From a virus, in IMG/VR virus record IMGVR_UViG_3300008993_000095, positions 1-39,419 of that record: a stretch of DNA of 39,419 nucleotides; one strand, written 5' to 3'. Position 1 is the stretch's first letter; each line of letters opens with the position of its first letter. Positions 10,521 to 19,372 of the stretch are shown here, in pieces. Made by a program: the position numbers and the translations under genes. The notes beneath the pieces are model-generated. The model worked only from the letters and a program-made list of their open reading frames with translations. It ran no database searches and was not told the origin of the DNA.

Positions 10521-10550
10521 TAAAATAAAGGGAGCCACTTACGTGACTCC
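10521..10550 (-). terminator. Intrinsic terminator upstream of the connector gene
   Basis: On the minus strand an 8-bp stem GGAGTCAC / GTGGCTCC (one G-U pair) with loop GTAA is followed by CTTTATTTTA. It lies between the end of the 261-residue gene (10570) and the connector ATG (10508). The T-tract is interrupted, so termination may be partial, which suits an attenuator inside a late operon. Confidence 0.6.
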
Positions 10551-10569
10551 ACTTAATTATAATCACTTG

Positions 10570-11355
10570 TTATTTGAACTTTTTCTCTATAGACTTGTAA
10601 ACTTCAACTCCTTCATCTGTTTTAAACCACGCAGCCATTGCTGAATAAGGGTTTTCATCAAAAGGAACATTCATTAATTTACGGCCATTACTAGCCCAAG
10701 TAAAAGTTCTTTGATCTTGCGCTAAACTTATAATACCAGCTTCAGTAGCTCGTATACCAAAGTTTCTAAGTTCAACGTTTTCATCATTAACTAGATCTAA
10801 GAACAATACTGGATCGCTCTTAGCAAATAGTAGTAAATCTCTTTTAAGTTCTTTAGAACTCATTTTAGATACTCCTGAGCCTAATTCAACTCTTAGTATA
10901 GCTTCAGCTTTATCTACATCCATATTCATTGCCATAGCCATTGCTTCAACTTGTAATTCAAGGTTATCTAGTTCATTACCAGCTTCAATTACTTCATCTC
11001 TTTCAGAATATACACCACCTTTGTTTGGGTGATATAATGAAAGTAACTTTTGTAAAGGTTGATTTTGTTTAGGTACCATTAAAACACCATTTTCAAAAAC
11101 AATATGACCTAGTGTTGCTGTACCTTTTTGTTCGTCCATAAATGGACTCTTCATATTGGTAGCATATCTAAGTTCTCTACTATATCCTTTCTCTTCATCA
11201 AACCACATTAAAGGTTTTCTTGAAGAGTGTCTTGAGTTTAGTCTAGTTGTTAAAGGTGATTGGCCATTTAATAAATGATAATACCTATCTTTTAACTCCC
11301 ATGTATCTTTTTTTGCCACAGCTTTAGCTGGAGCTTTCTTTTCTTTTGTTTCCAT
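10570..11355 (-). CDS. Conserved hypothetical structural-module protein
   Basis: 261 residues, from METKEKKAPAKAVAKKD, a Lys/Ala-rich probably disordered N-terminus of about 17 residues. The rest is mixed: residues 20-115 contain Arg/Tyr-rich ordered sequence (RYYHLLNGQSPLTTRLNSRH, then MWFDEEKGYSRELRYATN), and 120-200 are acidic helices with a DVDKAEAILRVELGSG segment. It is flanked by two terminators, between the paralogous small capsid-downstream genes and the connector gene. I do not recognise a named family. The place in the operon suggests a head-completion or head-internal protein, but nothing in the sequence proves it. The leader is an ATTAT repeat with no Shine-Dalgarno. Confidence 0.65.
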   Translation of the reverse strand: METKEKKAPAKAVAKKDTWELKDRYYHLLNGQSPLTTRLNSRHSSRKPLMWFDEEKGYSRELRYATNMKSPFMDEQKGTATLGHIVFENGVLMVPKQNQPLQKLLSLYHPNKGGVYSERDEVIEAGNELDNLELQVEAMAMAMNMDVDKAEAILRVELGSGVSKMSSKELKRDLLLFAKSDPVLFLDLVNDENVELRNFGIRATEAGIISLAQDQRTFTWASNGRKLMNVPFDENPYSAMAAWFKTDEGVEVYKSIEKKFK

Positions 11356-11373
11356 AATATAATATAATATAAT
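11356..11373 (-). repeat. ATTAT pentamer repeat leader before a start codon
   Basis: Immediately upstream of the ATG at 11355 the minus strand reads as repeated ATTAT units (about three copies). A shorter version stands before the scaffold ATG at 14711. It replaces a Shine-Dalgarno and fits A/T-rich Bacteroidota leaders. Confidence 0.55.
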
Positions 11374-11377
11374 AATT

Positions 11378-11403
11378 AAAAAAGATCCTACCTAAATAGG
11401 ACC
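11378..11403 (-). terminator. Intrinsic terminator after the small paralogue pair
   Basis: On the minus strand GGTCCTA, loop TTTAGG, TAGGATC (7-bp stem, one G-U) is followed directly by TTTTTT. It lies 30 bases after the 93-residue gene ends and before the 261-residue gene. This is the cleanest terminator in the window. Confidence 0.75.
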
Positions 11404-11432
11404 TTATATTTGTTTTTTTATTTTATCTAATC

Positions 11433-11714
11433 TTAAGTAGCTATAGTTGCTTGAACGTCCTTAATCGGTGAAGATAATTCCACATCTAATGACGAGCCAG
11501 AAGCTCCATTAAGAATGTTTACACCTTTGATAACGGCATTAACATCATCTTGAGTCATAGTACCACCATCGTCTTCTAATTGAAGTAAAATCCCAGTACT
11601 ATAAGCAATTTCTAAGACTCCACTATCTTCTCTAACTGTGTCAACGTTTTCAGTGGAGATCAAACCACCGAAATCTCCTATATCTGAAGTTGTTTTATAT
11701 TTTAAATATCCCAT
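11433..11714 (-). CDS. Small capsid-linked protein, paralogue B
   Basis: 93 residues, MGYLKYKTTSDIG. It is beta-like and acidic, without Cys. It aligns along its whole length with the 90-residue product encoded just upstream: both begin MGY(V/L)K, both have a YSTG(T/I)(I/L)L core near residues 38-46, and both have an (I/L)(E/N)GASG turn followed by a short strand and a C-terminal xxAT/xKITT end. This points to a tandem gene duplication. With the major capsid gene immediately upstream, decoration or head-stabilising proteins are a natural guess, but the family is unknown to me. It ends 30 bases before a strong terminator. Confidence 0.7.
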   Translation of the reverse strand: MGYLKYKTTSDIGDFGGLISTENVDTVREDSGVLEIAYSTGILLQLEDDGGTMTQDDVNAVIKGVNILNGASGSSLDVELSSPIKDVQATIAT

Positions 11715-11725
11715 AATTTATTTTT

Positions 11726-11998
11726 TTAAGTTGTTATTTTACTTTTAGCAACACTTGTTATAGGCACGCTTAACTTGTCTGGAGCAATACCTTCTCCTGA
11801 AGCTCCCTCAATTTTTAAAGCAGCTTTTATTATTTTTTCAGCATCTTTACTTCCAACACTTGACATAGTTACAGTGAGTATAGTCCCAGTTGAGTATTTA
11901 AACACAATGGTTGTAGCAGTTGTCGAAACGCTTATTATGTCATCTGCAGGTAATAAATCAAAAGTTTTATCAGCTTTGAATAATTTTACATATCCCAT
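11726..11998 (-). CDS. Small capsid-linked protein, paralogue A
   Basis: 90 residues, MGYVKLFKADKTFDLLPAD. Predicted beta-rich with the strand pair TATTIVFKYSTGTILTVTM (about 27-45), a helix (KDAEKIIKAALKI) and a GASGEG turn. It is a paralogue of the 93-residue neighbour 11 bases downstream. It lies after the major capsid gene and its terminator, so it may be expressed at a lower level than capsid through readthrough, or from a promoter in the gap that I cannot identify. Decoration protein is a reasonable but unproven idea. Confidence 0.7.
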   Translation of the reverse strand: MGYVKLFKADKTFDLLPADDIISVSTTATTIVFKYSTGTILTVTMSSVGSKDAEKIIKAALKIEGASGEGIAPDKLSVPITSVAKSKITT

Positions 11999-12020
11999 AT
12001 TTTCTTATTTTTTAAATGTT

Positions 12021-12048
12021 AATAAAGTGGAGAGCGTTAACCCTCCAC
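12021..12048 (-). terminator. Intrinsic terminator downstream of the major capsid gene
   Basis: On the minus strand the 8-bp stem GTGGAGGG / CTCTCCAC (one G-U) with loop TTAACG is followed by TTTATT. It begins 13 bases after the capsid stop codon. A terminator just after the capsid gene is common in tailed phages and lets capsid be made in excess. Confidence 0.7.
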
Positions 12049-12061
12049 ATTTATATAATAA

Positions 12062-13552
12062 TTATATAGTTGACTTAAATAACACGAAGTTATTAGCAGC
12101 TTGTGTAACTAAACATCTTTCAGATAAGAAATTCACAGTCATTGCATCTAAATCAGAAGTGTAAGCACCTCCAACAGATCCAGTAACCCATGACTTCATT
12201 CTACGATCATCAGCTTCAGAAGCTCTATATCTTACATGTAAGAAAGGACGTCTGATATTAGATCCTAAACTTTGATCATAAACAGTTGATGTTCCAGCAG
12301 GAATCATTACACCATCGATGTCTCCGATTAATCCTCTTGTTGAAAAGTCATTTAGATATTTCCAGTCAGTCTTATAAAAATCATAAGAACCTCTTCTAAA
12401 TCCTGAAAATCCAAAATTCATTGCCATTTCAGCTTCGTTGTCAAAAAGACCGTAAGAAGCAGAAGCAGTAGAAGGAAATCCTCCACCAGCTTGAGCAGCA
12501 ATCATATCATCAAAATCAAGAGCAGTAGCTCTAGACAAGAATAACATGTTTTCTTCAATAGCACCTTGAGTATCTAATTGTTTTAGGATAGTATCAAAAT
12601 CACCTAAAGCACCAGATCCAGGAGCAGCAGCACCAGCGAAATCGTTATAAACGTTTCCTCTTGCTTCGATAGCAGCAAATAAACCTTCAGAACCAGGTCC
12701 ATTTTCATCAGCAGCAGGAGCGCCTAAACCTAAAGTAACCGCACCAGCAGCGCCATTATTAACAGCTTCAACCATAGACATTTCTAGGTAATCTTCAAAT
12801 CTTAATCTTGTTTCAGACTCAGACTTTAAATACCATAAGTATCCATTTGTTCCATCTTCAGTAGCAACTTCTACCCAACCAATTTGAGCTGTATCAGAAC
12901 CTGATACTTCAAACTTATCTCTTAAGATAATTGGCTTGTTAGAAAATTGTGTTAAAGTTGGCTCAATGCTAGACATTGCAGAGTAACCGGCAGTTCCGTC
13001 AGCAGCACCAGAGCCTTTAGCAAATTCAGAACCATACACAAATACTTTAACAACTGTACTAGCTAGCGCTGTTGCAGCAGCTACACCGTAGGTATCAAAA
13101 GCTACAGTAGAAACTAGTGGATTTCCAGCAGGAACTCCAGGAGCTGCATTTACTCTAGCTTTAAGAGTAGTTAATCCATCAGAAATAACTATTGTATTAC
13201 CAGCTTTTATAGCGCAAGTTTTATTAGCTTCAATTGGAACTGTCATTGACAGGCCATTAGCAGCTACAGTACAACCTTCGTAAGAAACGTGTAATCTATT
13301 TTGTTCAGACCAAATTACTTGATCAGATGTCATAGGCATTTCAGCGCCTACCATTCTCAAGAAACCACCTAAAGTTCGGTTTCCGTATCTTTCTACTTCT
13401 GCTTCGTAAAGCTCAGGTAGATATTGTTGTGCAAAGTTTCCACCAGTTGCATTGTCAAAACTCAAGTAATTAGACTGTAAAGTCATTTGAGTTTGATGAG
13501 GCAAAAGTGATGGAGGAAATGCATTTGTTGGGTTTAATGTTGCAAAACTCAT
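12062..13552 (-). CDS. Major capsid protein (HK97-fold type, inferred)
   Basis: 496 residues. It begins MSFATLNPTNAFPPSLLPHQ, continues with PELYEAEVERYGNRTLGGFL (an N-arm/helix typical of capsid proteins of this phage type) and ends in a beta-rich part with HVRYRASEADDRRMKSWVTG near residues 443-462. Ala/Gly-rich, without Cys-rich or enzymatic motifs. It follows portal and scaffold and is followed by a terminator, the classical position and expression design of a major capsid gene. An HK97 fold is expected for any tailed phage but is not shown by a motif here. The leader is A-rich (AAATAAAAGATAAAAC) with no Shine-Dalgarno. Confidence 0.85.
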   Translation of the reverse strand: MSFATLNPTNAFPPSLLPHQTQMTLQSNYLSFDNATGGNFAQQYLPELYEAEVERYGNRTLGGFLRMVGAEMPMTSDQVIWSEQNRLHVSYEGCTVAANGLSMTVPIEANKTCAIKAGNTIVISDGLTTLKARVNAAPGVPAGNPLVSTVAFDTYGVAAATALASTVVKVFVYGSEFAKGSGAADGTAGYSAMSSIEPTLTQFSNKPIILRDKFEVSGSDTAQIGWVEVATEDGTNGYLWYLKSESETRLRFEDYLEMSMVEAVNNGAAGAVTLGLGAPAADENGPGSEGLFAAIEARGNVYNDFAGAAAPGSGALGDFDTILKQLDTQGAIEENMLFLSRATALDFDDMIAAQAGGGFPSTASASYGLFDNEAEMAMNFGFSGFRRGSYDFYKTDWKYLNDFSTRGLIGDIDGVMIPAGTSTVYDQSLGSNIRRPFLHVRYRASEADDRRMKSWVTGSVGGAYTSDLDAMTVNFLSERCLVTQAANNFVLFKSTI

Positions 13553-13562
13553 GTTTTATCTT

Positions 13563-14711
13563 TTATTTGTTTTTATTTATTCTTAATTTTAACTTTGAAC
13601 TATCCACACCACTAATTGCTTTTACTTTCATACCTCCAATGAAAACATCTCCCGTAGACGTTGGTCTAAGTTCATTGTTTAAATTTTTGGATTTAGCCAT
13701 TACATCTTTAACAGCGTCGGCTTTCCCTTGCTCGTAAAAATGATTAGCGATTGTATCCGCATTTTGTGCTGCAAAAATAGCTTTGTGATAACCTTTATAG
13801 TCTTTAACTTCCCCTTTATTATCTAAGAACTTCCCGATTAGGTTCGTAAGATCAGATTGATTACTAGCAACTGAGTCTACATCTTTAACACCGTATCTAA
13901 ACTTCTTATCACTTAAATTGAATTCAAAACCTTTGAACTCTTGATTAAAGAAATTTTTAGTGGTTGATTTAAACTTATCATGTTGCTGTTTAACCATTTT
14001 TTGTTCTTCGTTGTGTCTATTGAAAAAGTCCATAGCTTTTTGTTGTTCCTGAGTGACGCCCGGTCTCAACTTGATCTCGTCGTAATATTTACTCTTGGTT
14101 TCTTCCAAAAAGTTAGTGGCTTTGGCAATTTCTTCTTTATAAGCGAGTTTTTTCTTTCTTATATCTCGCTCTTCATCCAAATCTTCATCATAGTGAAAGT
14201 TATCTTCTAATAAGAAGTTAACCTCTTCTAAATCAAGATGTGGTTTAGTCTGTTTGTAATACTCTTTTAATAAAGTATCTTTATCTACATTTGAATAATC
14301 AGCGTTTAATCTAACGTAATCTTCAACGGTTCCACCTGTATCTTCCATAAAATTAACCAGTTTCTCTATGTTTTCTGGTAGTTTTATTTCTGGTTGCGTT
14401 TCAACAACATCTTCAATTACAGGTTCTTTTACTTCTTCAGTAACTTCTTCTTCAGTAATTTCAGATATAGGAGATGTAGTTTCTTCTTTTGCTTCAACTA
14501 CTTCTTCTTTTATCTCTTCTTTAACTACAGGTTCTTCTTTAATAACTACTTTATCTACAGGTTTTTCTTCTTTAACCTCTTCTTTTTTAGATAAATCTAT
14601 TTTAGATTTTGTAGCTTTTTTATTAGTAAGTTTTTTCATTTTAGGTTTCTTAACCTTAAACTCACCTTGTTCTAATTCCCCTTTAGGGTTTTCTTTTATT
14701 TCTTCTGACAT
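13563..14711 (-). CDS. Probable capsid scaffolding protein
   Basis: 382 residues. Residues 1-110 are extremely Glu/Lys/Val-rich with repeated KEE/VKEE blocks and look disordered. The rest is charged and helical (for example YYDEIKLRPGVTQEQQKAM and NHFYEQGKADAVKDVMAK), and a short basic C-terminus (SKLKLRINKNK) could bind capsid subunits. Charged helical proteins between portal and major capsid protein are scaffolds in most tailed phages. The role is inferred from that. The start is preceded by a short ATTAT repeat. No protease motif is seen. Confidence 0.75.
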   Translation of the reverse strand: MSEEIKENPKGELEQGEFKVKKPKMKKLTNKKATKSKIDLSKKEEVKEEKPVDKVVIKEEPVVKEEIKEEVVEAKEETTSPISEITEEEVTEEVKEPVIEDVVETQPEIKLPENIEKLVNFMEDTGGTVEDYVRLNADYSNVDKDTLLKEYYKQTKPHLDLEEVNFLLEDNFHYDEDLDEERDIRKKKLAYKEEIAKATNFLEETKSKYYDEIKLRPGVTQEQQKAMDFFNRHNEEQKMVKQQHDKFKSTTKNFFNQEFKGFEFNLSDKKFRYGVKDVDSVASNQSDLTNLIGKFLDNKGEVKDYKGYHKAIFAAQNADTIANHFYEQGKADAVKDVMAKSKNLNNELRPTSTGDVFIGGMKVKAISGVDSSKLKLRINKNK

Positions 14712-14737
14712 AATATAATATAATAGTTAATATAAAA

Positions 14738-17149
14738 TTATTTAGGGCCAAACTGCTCTAAACCAAAACCGCCCATTGTATCATTACCTGCGGATTCAAA
14801 GTTTTTAGGTAATAAATCATTTTTTCTTTGATCAATAAGCTCAGACTGTTGTGTTGCTTGCATTTCTGTTCTTTGATCTTTTCTATCCTCTTTTACGTCT
14901 TCGTTCTGTTGCTTTGCTTTTGCTTGTGCTTGAGTTAACTGCATGTTGTAGTTAAATTCAATCTCCATCAACTGCTGCTTGATCTGAGCTTCTCTTTCCA
15001 TTTTCTGAATAGAAAACTGAGACTTGGCTTGTTCGTAGTTTATATTTTGCTCTGCTATAACTTGTTGTTTTTGAGCTTCAGCCAATGATATTTGTTCAGC
15101 TGCTTGAGCATTAGCCTGCGCTTGTGCTTGCATGTTCTCTTGCTGCATTTGCTGATCTTTAGCTTGTTTATCTTTACGCCTTTTCTTTAACATTTGATTA
15201 GCAAGTTTTAAATTATTAACTTGCCTAATATCTATAGCATCTTCAAGATCTATTTGACCACCTTTTAAAGCTATTTGAATATTTTGTTCTAGTATCTGCT
15301 TTTCTTCTTCATCAGGTTCTAACTCTAAGAATATACCAAAGTCATGAATATTAACTTTAGATAATTCTTGTAGAGTAGCTACATTATATCTTGATATACT
15401 AGACATTAACGTTTGTTTGGTAAGTGGAAAAGCTAAAGCATCAGCTATTCTTAAAGATATATTCTCACAAGATCTTAACGTTAAGTATAAACTAGCTTGT
15501 AATATGTGTCTAGTTGCTACATTAGAGTTAGCAGCTGCTAGTTTTTGTAAACCAACTAATGACTGCTTGTCAGGTAAAGTACCATCTCTAGCTTCATTAA
15601 GCCCCGTCACATCTCTTATCATCTTAAGATAATACTCGTAAGTTTGTATTAAAGACTGTATTTTAGCACCACCAGAACTTGATTGTAATTCTTGCACTGG
15701 TATTTTACCAGGATTCATACCACCATCTTGAGTCATGGATCTACCTATTACAGAACCTGTTTGGAAATACATATTTAAAGCTTCTGCTGGGTTATAGTTA
15801 GTTCCATTACCTAAATCAACTTCTGCCAAACCATCCATATCTAAGTAAACACCGTCAGGTACTACTCTAGACATTACTTGTTGTAATTTTAAATGAGTTA
15901 ATTGAATCATATCAGCAAAACCTGTAATACGAGATACTATAGATTCTATTCTACCTTTGTACATTCTAGGAGCAACTATGTTGTAATTCATATTAACCTT
16001 AACAGTATCAGACATAGGTCTAGTCATGTTCTCAGCTAATTCCCATTTTAACATTTTATTGTGTCCTAGTATTTTAGCTCCAGAGTAAAGAACTTCAATA
16101 GATCTAAATGCTTTTTTAAAACCATCAGTTTCTGCAGGTGGATTAAATGAATCAGTTTTTTCAATAGCTTTTTCTAAACCATTTGCTGTTTCTTTAATTT
16201 TAAATACTTGATTAGCAAAAGTTTTATATTCAAAATATAATACTTGAATTGTATTGTCGTCGTATCTACCGCTCCAGTTTCTAGTATAGTTTTGATTACC
16301 TGGATATTTTTGTATTTCTTTAAGTTCTTCTGGCGTTAAGTAAGGAAATTGCTTTTTAAGCTCTGGCATACTTATAGACTTCACTTCACCAACGTAGTAT
16401 AAGTCTTCAAAATTAGGATCTTCACTATATGAATAAACTAAACTAGCTGGATCAACATAATCTAAAGTAACACCTTCAGATCTATTAAAGCTAGTTTTAA
16501 CAGATGATATACCTAAAACAGTTAAATCATAATTTAATCTTCTTCTTATTAAATCGTACTTATTGTTTGCTAAAACATTGTTTATAACCTCTTCCTCTGC
16601 TACTTCTATAGACTCTTTGTAATTCATCTGCATGTGAAGTTGTATATCTTCTTCACTTTCCATATCTTTAGCTATACCTTTAGAAGCTGATATATCTAAA
16701 CCTGTCATATCTTGAAGCTTAGCTAAAAGCTCTTTTTGCATTATATCTTTTTGTAATCTCTCTGCGTAGTCTGTTCTTTTCTTTAATGACTCAGGATCTT
16801 GAGCGTAAGCTTTAATTTCGTAATTTCTTTGTGACATACCATTTACAACTATGTCAACAAACTTAGGTATAACTGGTACAGGTTTCCAGTCTAAGTTTAA
16901 ATAAGATAAATCGCCATTAATAGATAGCTCATCTTTATATTTTTGAACTGATTGCTCTCCTCTAGCATATAATCTTAAATTGTGAAAAGAATTATAGTTG
17001 CTACCAAACCTGTCTGAATAACCATTGCCGTTAGTAAACCACTCAGACTCTACAGCTCTACCTACTTGTAAGCCATACTCTTCTGTAGCTTTTTCTGCAT
17101 CTGGGACTACTTGATCTGGAAATATGCTATTATAATTAGTATTTATCAT
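14738..17149 (-). CDS. Portal protein
   Basis: 803 residues. The order of terminase, portal, scaffold and capsid and the length point to a portal, the dodecameric ring through which DNA is packaged and ejected. The N-terminal half has the pattern LDWKPVPVIPKFVDIVVNGM (about residues 85-104), then helical stem-like sequence, and a segment DVTGLNEARDGTLPDKQSLV (about 513-532), typical of portals of Bacteroidota podoviruses as I remember them. Residues about 640-770 form a long Gln/Ala-rich coiled coil that could be the barrel/C-terminal extension. The ATG directly abuts the terminase stop codon. Confidence 0.85.
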   Translation of the reverse strand: MINTNYNSIFPDQVVPDAEKATEEYGLQVGRAVESEWFTNGNGYSDRFGSNYNSFHNLRLYARGEQSVQKYKDELSINGDLSYLNLDWKPVPVIPKFVDIVVNGMSQRNYEIKAYAQDPESLKKRTDYAERLQKDIMQKELLAKLQDMTGLDISASKGIAKDMESEEDIQLHMQMNYKESIEVAEEEVINNVLANNKYDLIRRRLNYDLTVLGISSVKTSFNRSEGVTLDYVDPASLVYSYSEDPNFEDLYYVGEVKSISMPELKKQFPYLTPEELKEIQKYPGNQNYTRNWSGRYDDNTIQVLYFEYKTFANQVFKIKETANGLEKAIEKTDSFNPPAETDGFKKAFRSIEVLYSGAKILGHNKMLKWELAENMTRPMSDTVKVNMNYNIVAPRMYKGRIESIVSRITGFADMIQLTHLKLQQVMSRVVPDGVYLDMDGLAEVDLGNGTNYNPAEALNMYFQTGSVIGRSMTQDGGMNPGKIPVQELQSSSGGAKIQSLIQTYEYYLKMIRDVTGLNEARDGTLPDKQSLVGLQKLAAANSNVATRHILQASLYLTLRSCENISLRIADALAFPLTKQTLMSSISRYNVATLQELSKVNIHDFGIFLELEPDEEEKQILEQNIQIALKGGQIDLEDAIDIRQVNNLKLANQMLKKRRKDKQAKDQQMQQENMQAQAQANAQAAEQISLAEAQKQQVIAEQNINYEQAKSQFSIQKMEREAQIKQQLMEIEFNYNMQLTQAQAKAKQQNEDVKEDRKDQRTEMQATQQSELIDQRKNDLLPKNFESAGNDTMGGFGLEQFGPK

Positions 17150-19372
17150 TTATTTTATTTTTGAAACATAACCTGTGTTATCATATCTTTTAATGCCTAA
17201 GTTTATAGACTGTTTCTTTCTAGCAGCTACTGGTGTATACCTGTTCTTGTGACAAGCCATGATAGCTAAGCCAGAACTAATAGAAGCATCATGTTTTGTT
17301 CTATTATTTATATTAAATACAGCCCAATCTTCTAATGTACTTTGATGATACATATCACCATGTCCACTTTCTGTTGCTCCTACATGTTCTTCTATGTAAG
17401 ACTCTATAGCAGCAGCGTGTGCTTGCTTAATATCTTCACTTGAATTAGGTATTCCACCTATTTCTTTTTCAGTTACAGAAAGTTTGTTCCAAATTTTATC
17501 AGGACGATTAATTGAAAAACCTCTATAACCTCTACGCTTAAAATAATATAATAATCTAGGTTTATTATTCTCAGCTAGTATTGGCATACCATAAAACACA
17601 CAAGCCATAAGTACATCTTCAAAAAATATTTCAGCCGTTTGAGGTCTTGATATATATTCTAAGAAAAAGTGATTAGGTGGTGAATCTTCCATAGAAAACT
17701 TAGTTAATCCATGTAGTGAACCATTAGATCCTTTTCCATCTACAGTTCCAGAGATGTCATAACTATCACAACCAAATGCACCTATATGATCATTACCAGG
17801 GTATTTCCCATTATTTTTGTTAATTATTTTATTTTGCAAATTAACAGGTGGTACCCAACTTATTTTAAATCTACCATCTTTATTAGGAGAAAATATAACC
17901 TTACTATCTTTAATTCCGTTTTCCCACATGAAGCTACCCGTTGTTACAGCAGCTGCATTATTAGACTCTAAGTTGTAATCTATTTGTTGGTATATTTTAG
18001 TTAAGTTAAATAAACTTTCTTTAGCTTCATCTCTAAAGGCGTGCATTTCAGTTCTTGGAAACTGCCTGTAATATTCATTTAAACTGTCTTGATCGTTTCT
18101 TAAACCATCTACTTCGTTTTCCCAGTGTTCAATAACGCCTGTTGTAATGTCGTAACCGTCTGCTCCTTTGACGCTATCTTTTTCTCTAATGAAAACAGGT
18201 GATCCGTAAGAATCCATGAATCCTTCGTAGTTCCACTCCATAGGGATGAACATAGAATAGAGTCCAGAAGAAGTTTGTCCGTTACGATTTCTTTTTGTAA
18301 CGTCTGAATTATAGTATAACTTTTTGAAGTTGTTTCCACCTTTATCTAACGCGTTTGAAGTTGAGCCCATCATACACTTGCCTACGATTCTTGATCCTAG
18401 CCTTAGTGTTGTTTTTGTAACTCGCCAATTGTTTAATATGTTGTCCGGTCTTTCCCATTTTCCGCTTTCGTCGTGTGCTAATAATTTTAATTTCTCACCA
18501 TCGTAAGAGTTGTCACCAGTGTTTTTCCAGTCAATAGTTGTATCAAGCCCGTCAAGTTCTCTTAGTTGCTCATTACTCTCAAGCTTTCTTCTAGTAAGTT
18601 TTGAAGCCGGAACCCTATACGCCAGTTCTGTCTTAGGACGATCCATACCGTCTTGGATCGGCTTGAAGAAAAACGGATAGTTAACGGATATTGGCACGAC
18701 TTTATCTGTAAACATTTTTTTAGCATCTGATCCAGACTTAGATAATATACCGAATCTGGAGTCACTGGATATCGTCGCTTGATTAACAAGCTCTGCTGAG
18801 GACATAAATGAAAATCCAGACCTTCTGTTTTTAAGATAGCACATCCCGTAACATCTGTTATCTGCCTTGCATGCTTCCCAAAATATAAAGAATAATCTAT
18901 TTGCTTCTCTATAGTCTGGTGCTCCAACGTCGATCTTTGACCATTGTAAGTACATGTAATGAGTACCAGTAATATAAGTAGGTAAACCTTTATTATAAAA
19001 CCAAAACCCTTGATCTCTTCTTGTAAATTCTTTATCGATATAATCATACCACTTTTCTTTAAATTCAGTGTCATAATCTTCCCAGTCAAACCTTGATTTA
19101 ATTCTACTTAGTTCTTTTGGGTAATCTGCTTTTTCCCATCTTTGTTCCGCTTTTTCTTTGCTTCGTTTAAACGGTTCATTTGTTGCTGGTAAAGCAATCC
19201 TGAGATTTTGTATTTCAATGATTTGTCCAATTTGTCCAGTTTTACTTATTACTATAAAATCATAATCAGAGTTATAACCATACTCCCATTTTTTGAAACG
19301 ATTTTGTTTCTTTAACATCTTAGGGTTAACAATATCTTTAACTTCCTTCCAAAGCGTTTGCTCGTAACTCAT
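17150..19372 (-). CDS. terL: Terminase large subunit
   Basis: 740 residues. The packaging motor ATPase and nuclease. A degenerate Walker A is KNRRSGFSF at 181-189 (Arg-Arg in place of the usual Gly-Lys arrangement). Walker B is LLAHDE at 297-302, and a motif C/coupling segment GSTSN is at 336-340. The RNase H-like nuclease has the likely acidic residues D536 (GCDSYD), E601 and D695 (KHDASISSGLA). Length is at the large end for TerL. The start overlaps the 3' end of the small helical gene by 4 bases (ATGA), which supports that neighbour being the small subunit. The catalytic residues are my reading of motifs and are not experimentally known. Confidence 0.92.
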   Translation of the reverse strand: MSYEQTLWKEVKDIVNPKMLKKQNRFKKWEYGYNSDYDFIVISKTGQIGQIIEIQNLRIALPATNEPFKRSKEKAEQRWEKADYPKELSRIKSRFDWEDYDTEFKEKWYDYIDKEFTRRDQGFWFYNKGLPTYITGTHYMYLQWSKIDVGAPDYREANRLFFIFWEACKADNRCYGMCYLKNRRSGFSFMSSAELVNQATISSDSRFGILSKSGSDAKKMFTDKVVPISVNYPFFFKPIQDGMDRPKTELAYRVPASKLTRRKLESNEQLRELDGLDTTIDWKNTGDNSYDGEKLKLLAHDESGKWERPDNILNNWRVTKTTLRLGSRIVGKCMMGSTSNALDKGGNNFKKLYYNSDVTKRNRNGQTSSGLYSMFIPMEWNYEGFMDSYGSPVFIREKDSVKGADGYDITTGVIEHWENEVDGLRNDQDSLNEYYRQFPRTEMHAFRDEAKESLFNLTKIYQQIDYNLESNNAAAVTTGSFMWENGIKDSKVIFSPNKDGRFKISWVPPVNLQNKIINKNNGKYPGNDHIGAFGCDSYDISGTVDGKGSNGSLHGLTKFSMEDSPPNHFFLEYISRPQTAEIFFEDVLMACVFYGMPILAENNKPRLLYYFKRRGYRGFSINRPDKIWNKLSVTEKEIGGIPNSSEDIKQAHAAAIESYIEEHVGATESGHGDMYHQSTLEDWAVFNINNRTKHDASISSGLAIMACHKNRYTPVAARKKQSINLGIKRYDNTGYVSKIK

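Noticed and set aside
10509-10538. GTG start 10 residues upstream for the connector protein
   Set aside because: The codon sits in the stem of a terminator hairpin, and an ATG follows with a sequence typical of the family's N-terminus.
11775-12164. 129-residue plus-strand frame
   Set aside because: It runs through the capsid terminator and antisense to the 90-residue gene, and has no recognisable domain.
14368-14718. 116-residue plus-strand frame
   Set aside because: It is the antisense shadow of the Glu/Lys/Val-rich scaffold N-terminus, giving a Ser/Thr/Phe-only sequence without a domain.
18562-19089. 175-residue minus-strand frame inside terL
   Set aside because: Lies wholly within the terminase in another frame; the terminase motifs support the long frame.
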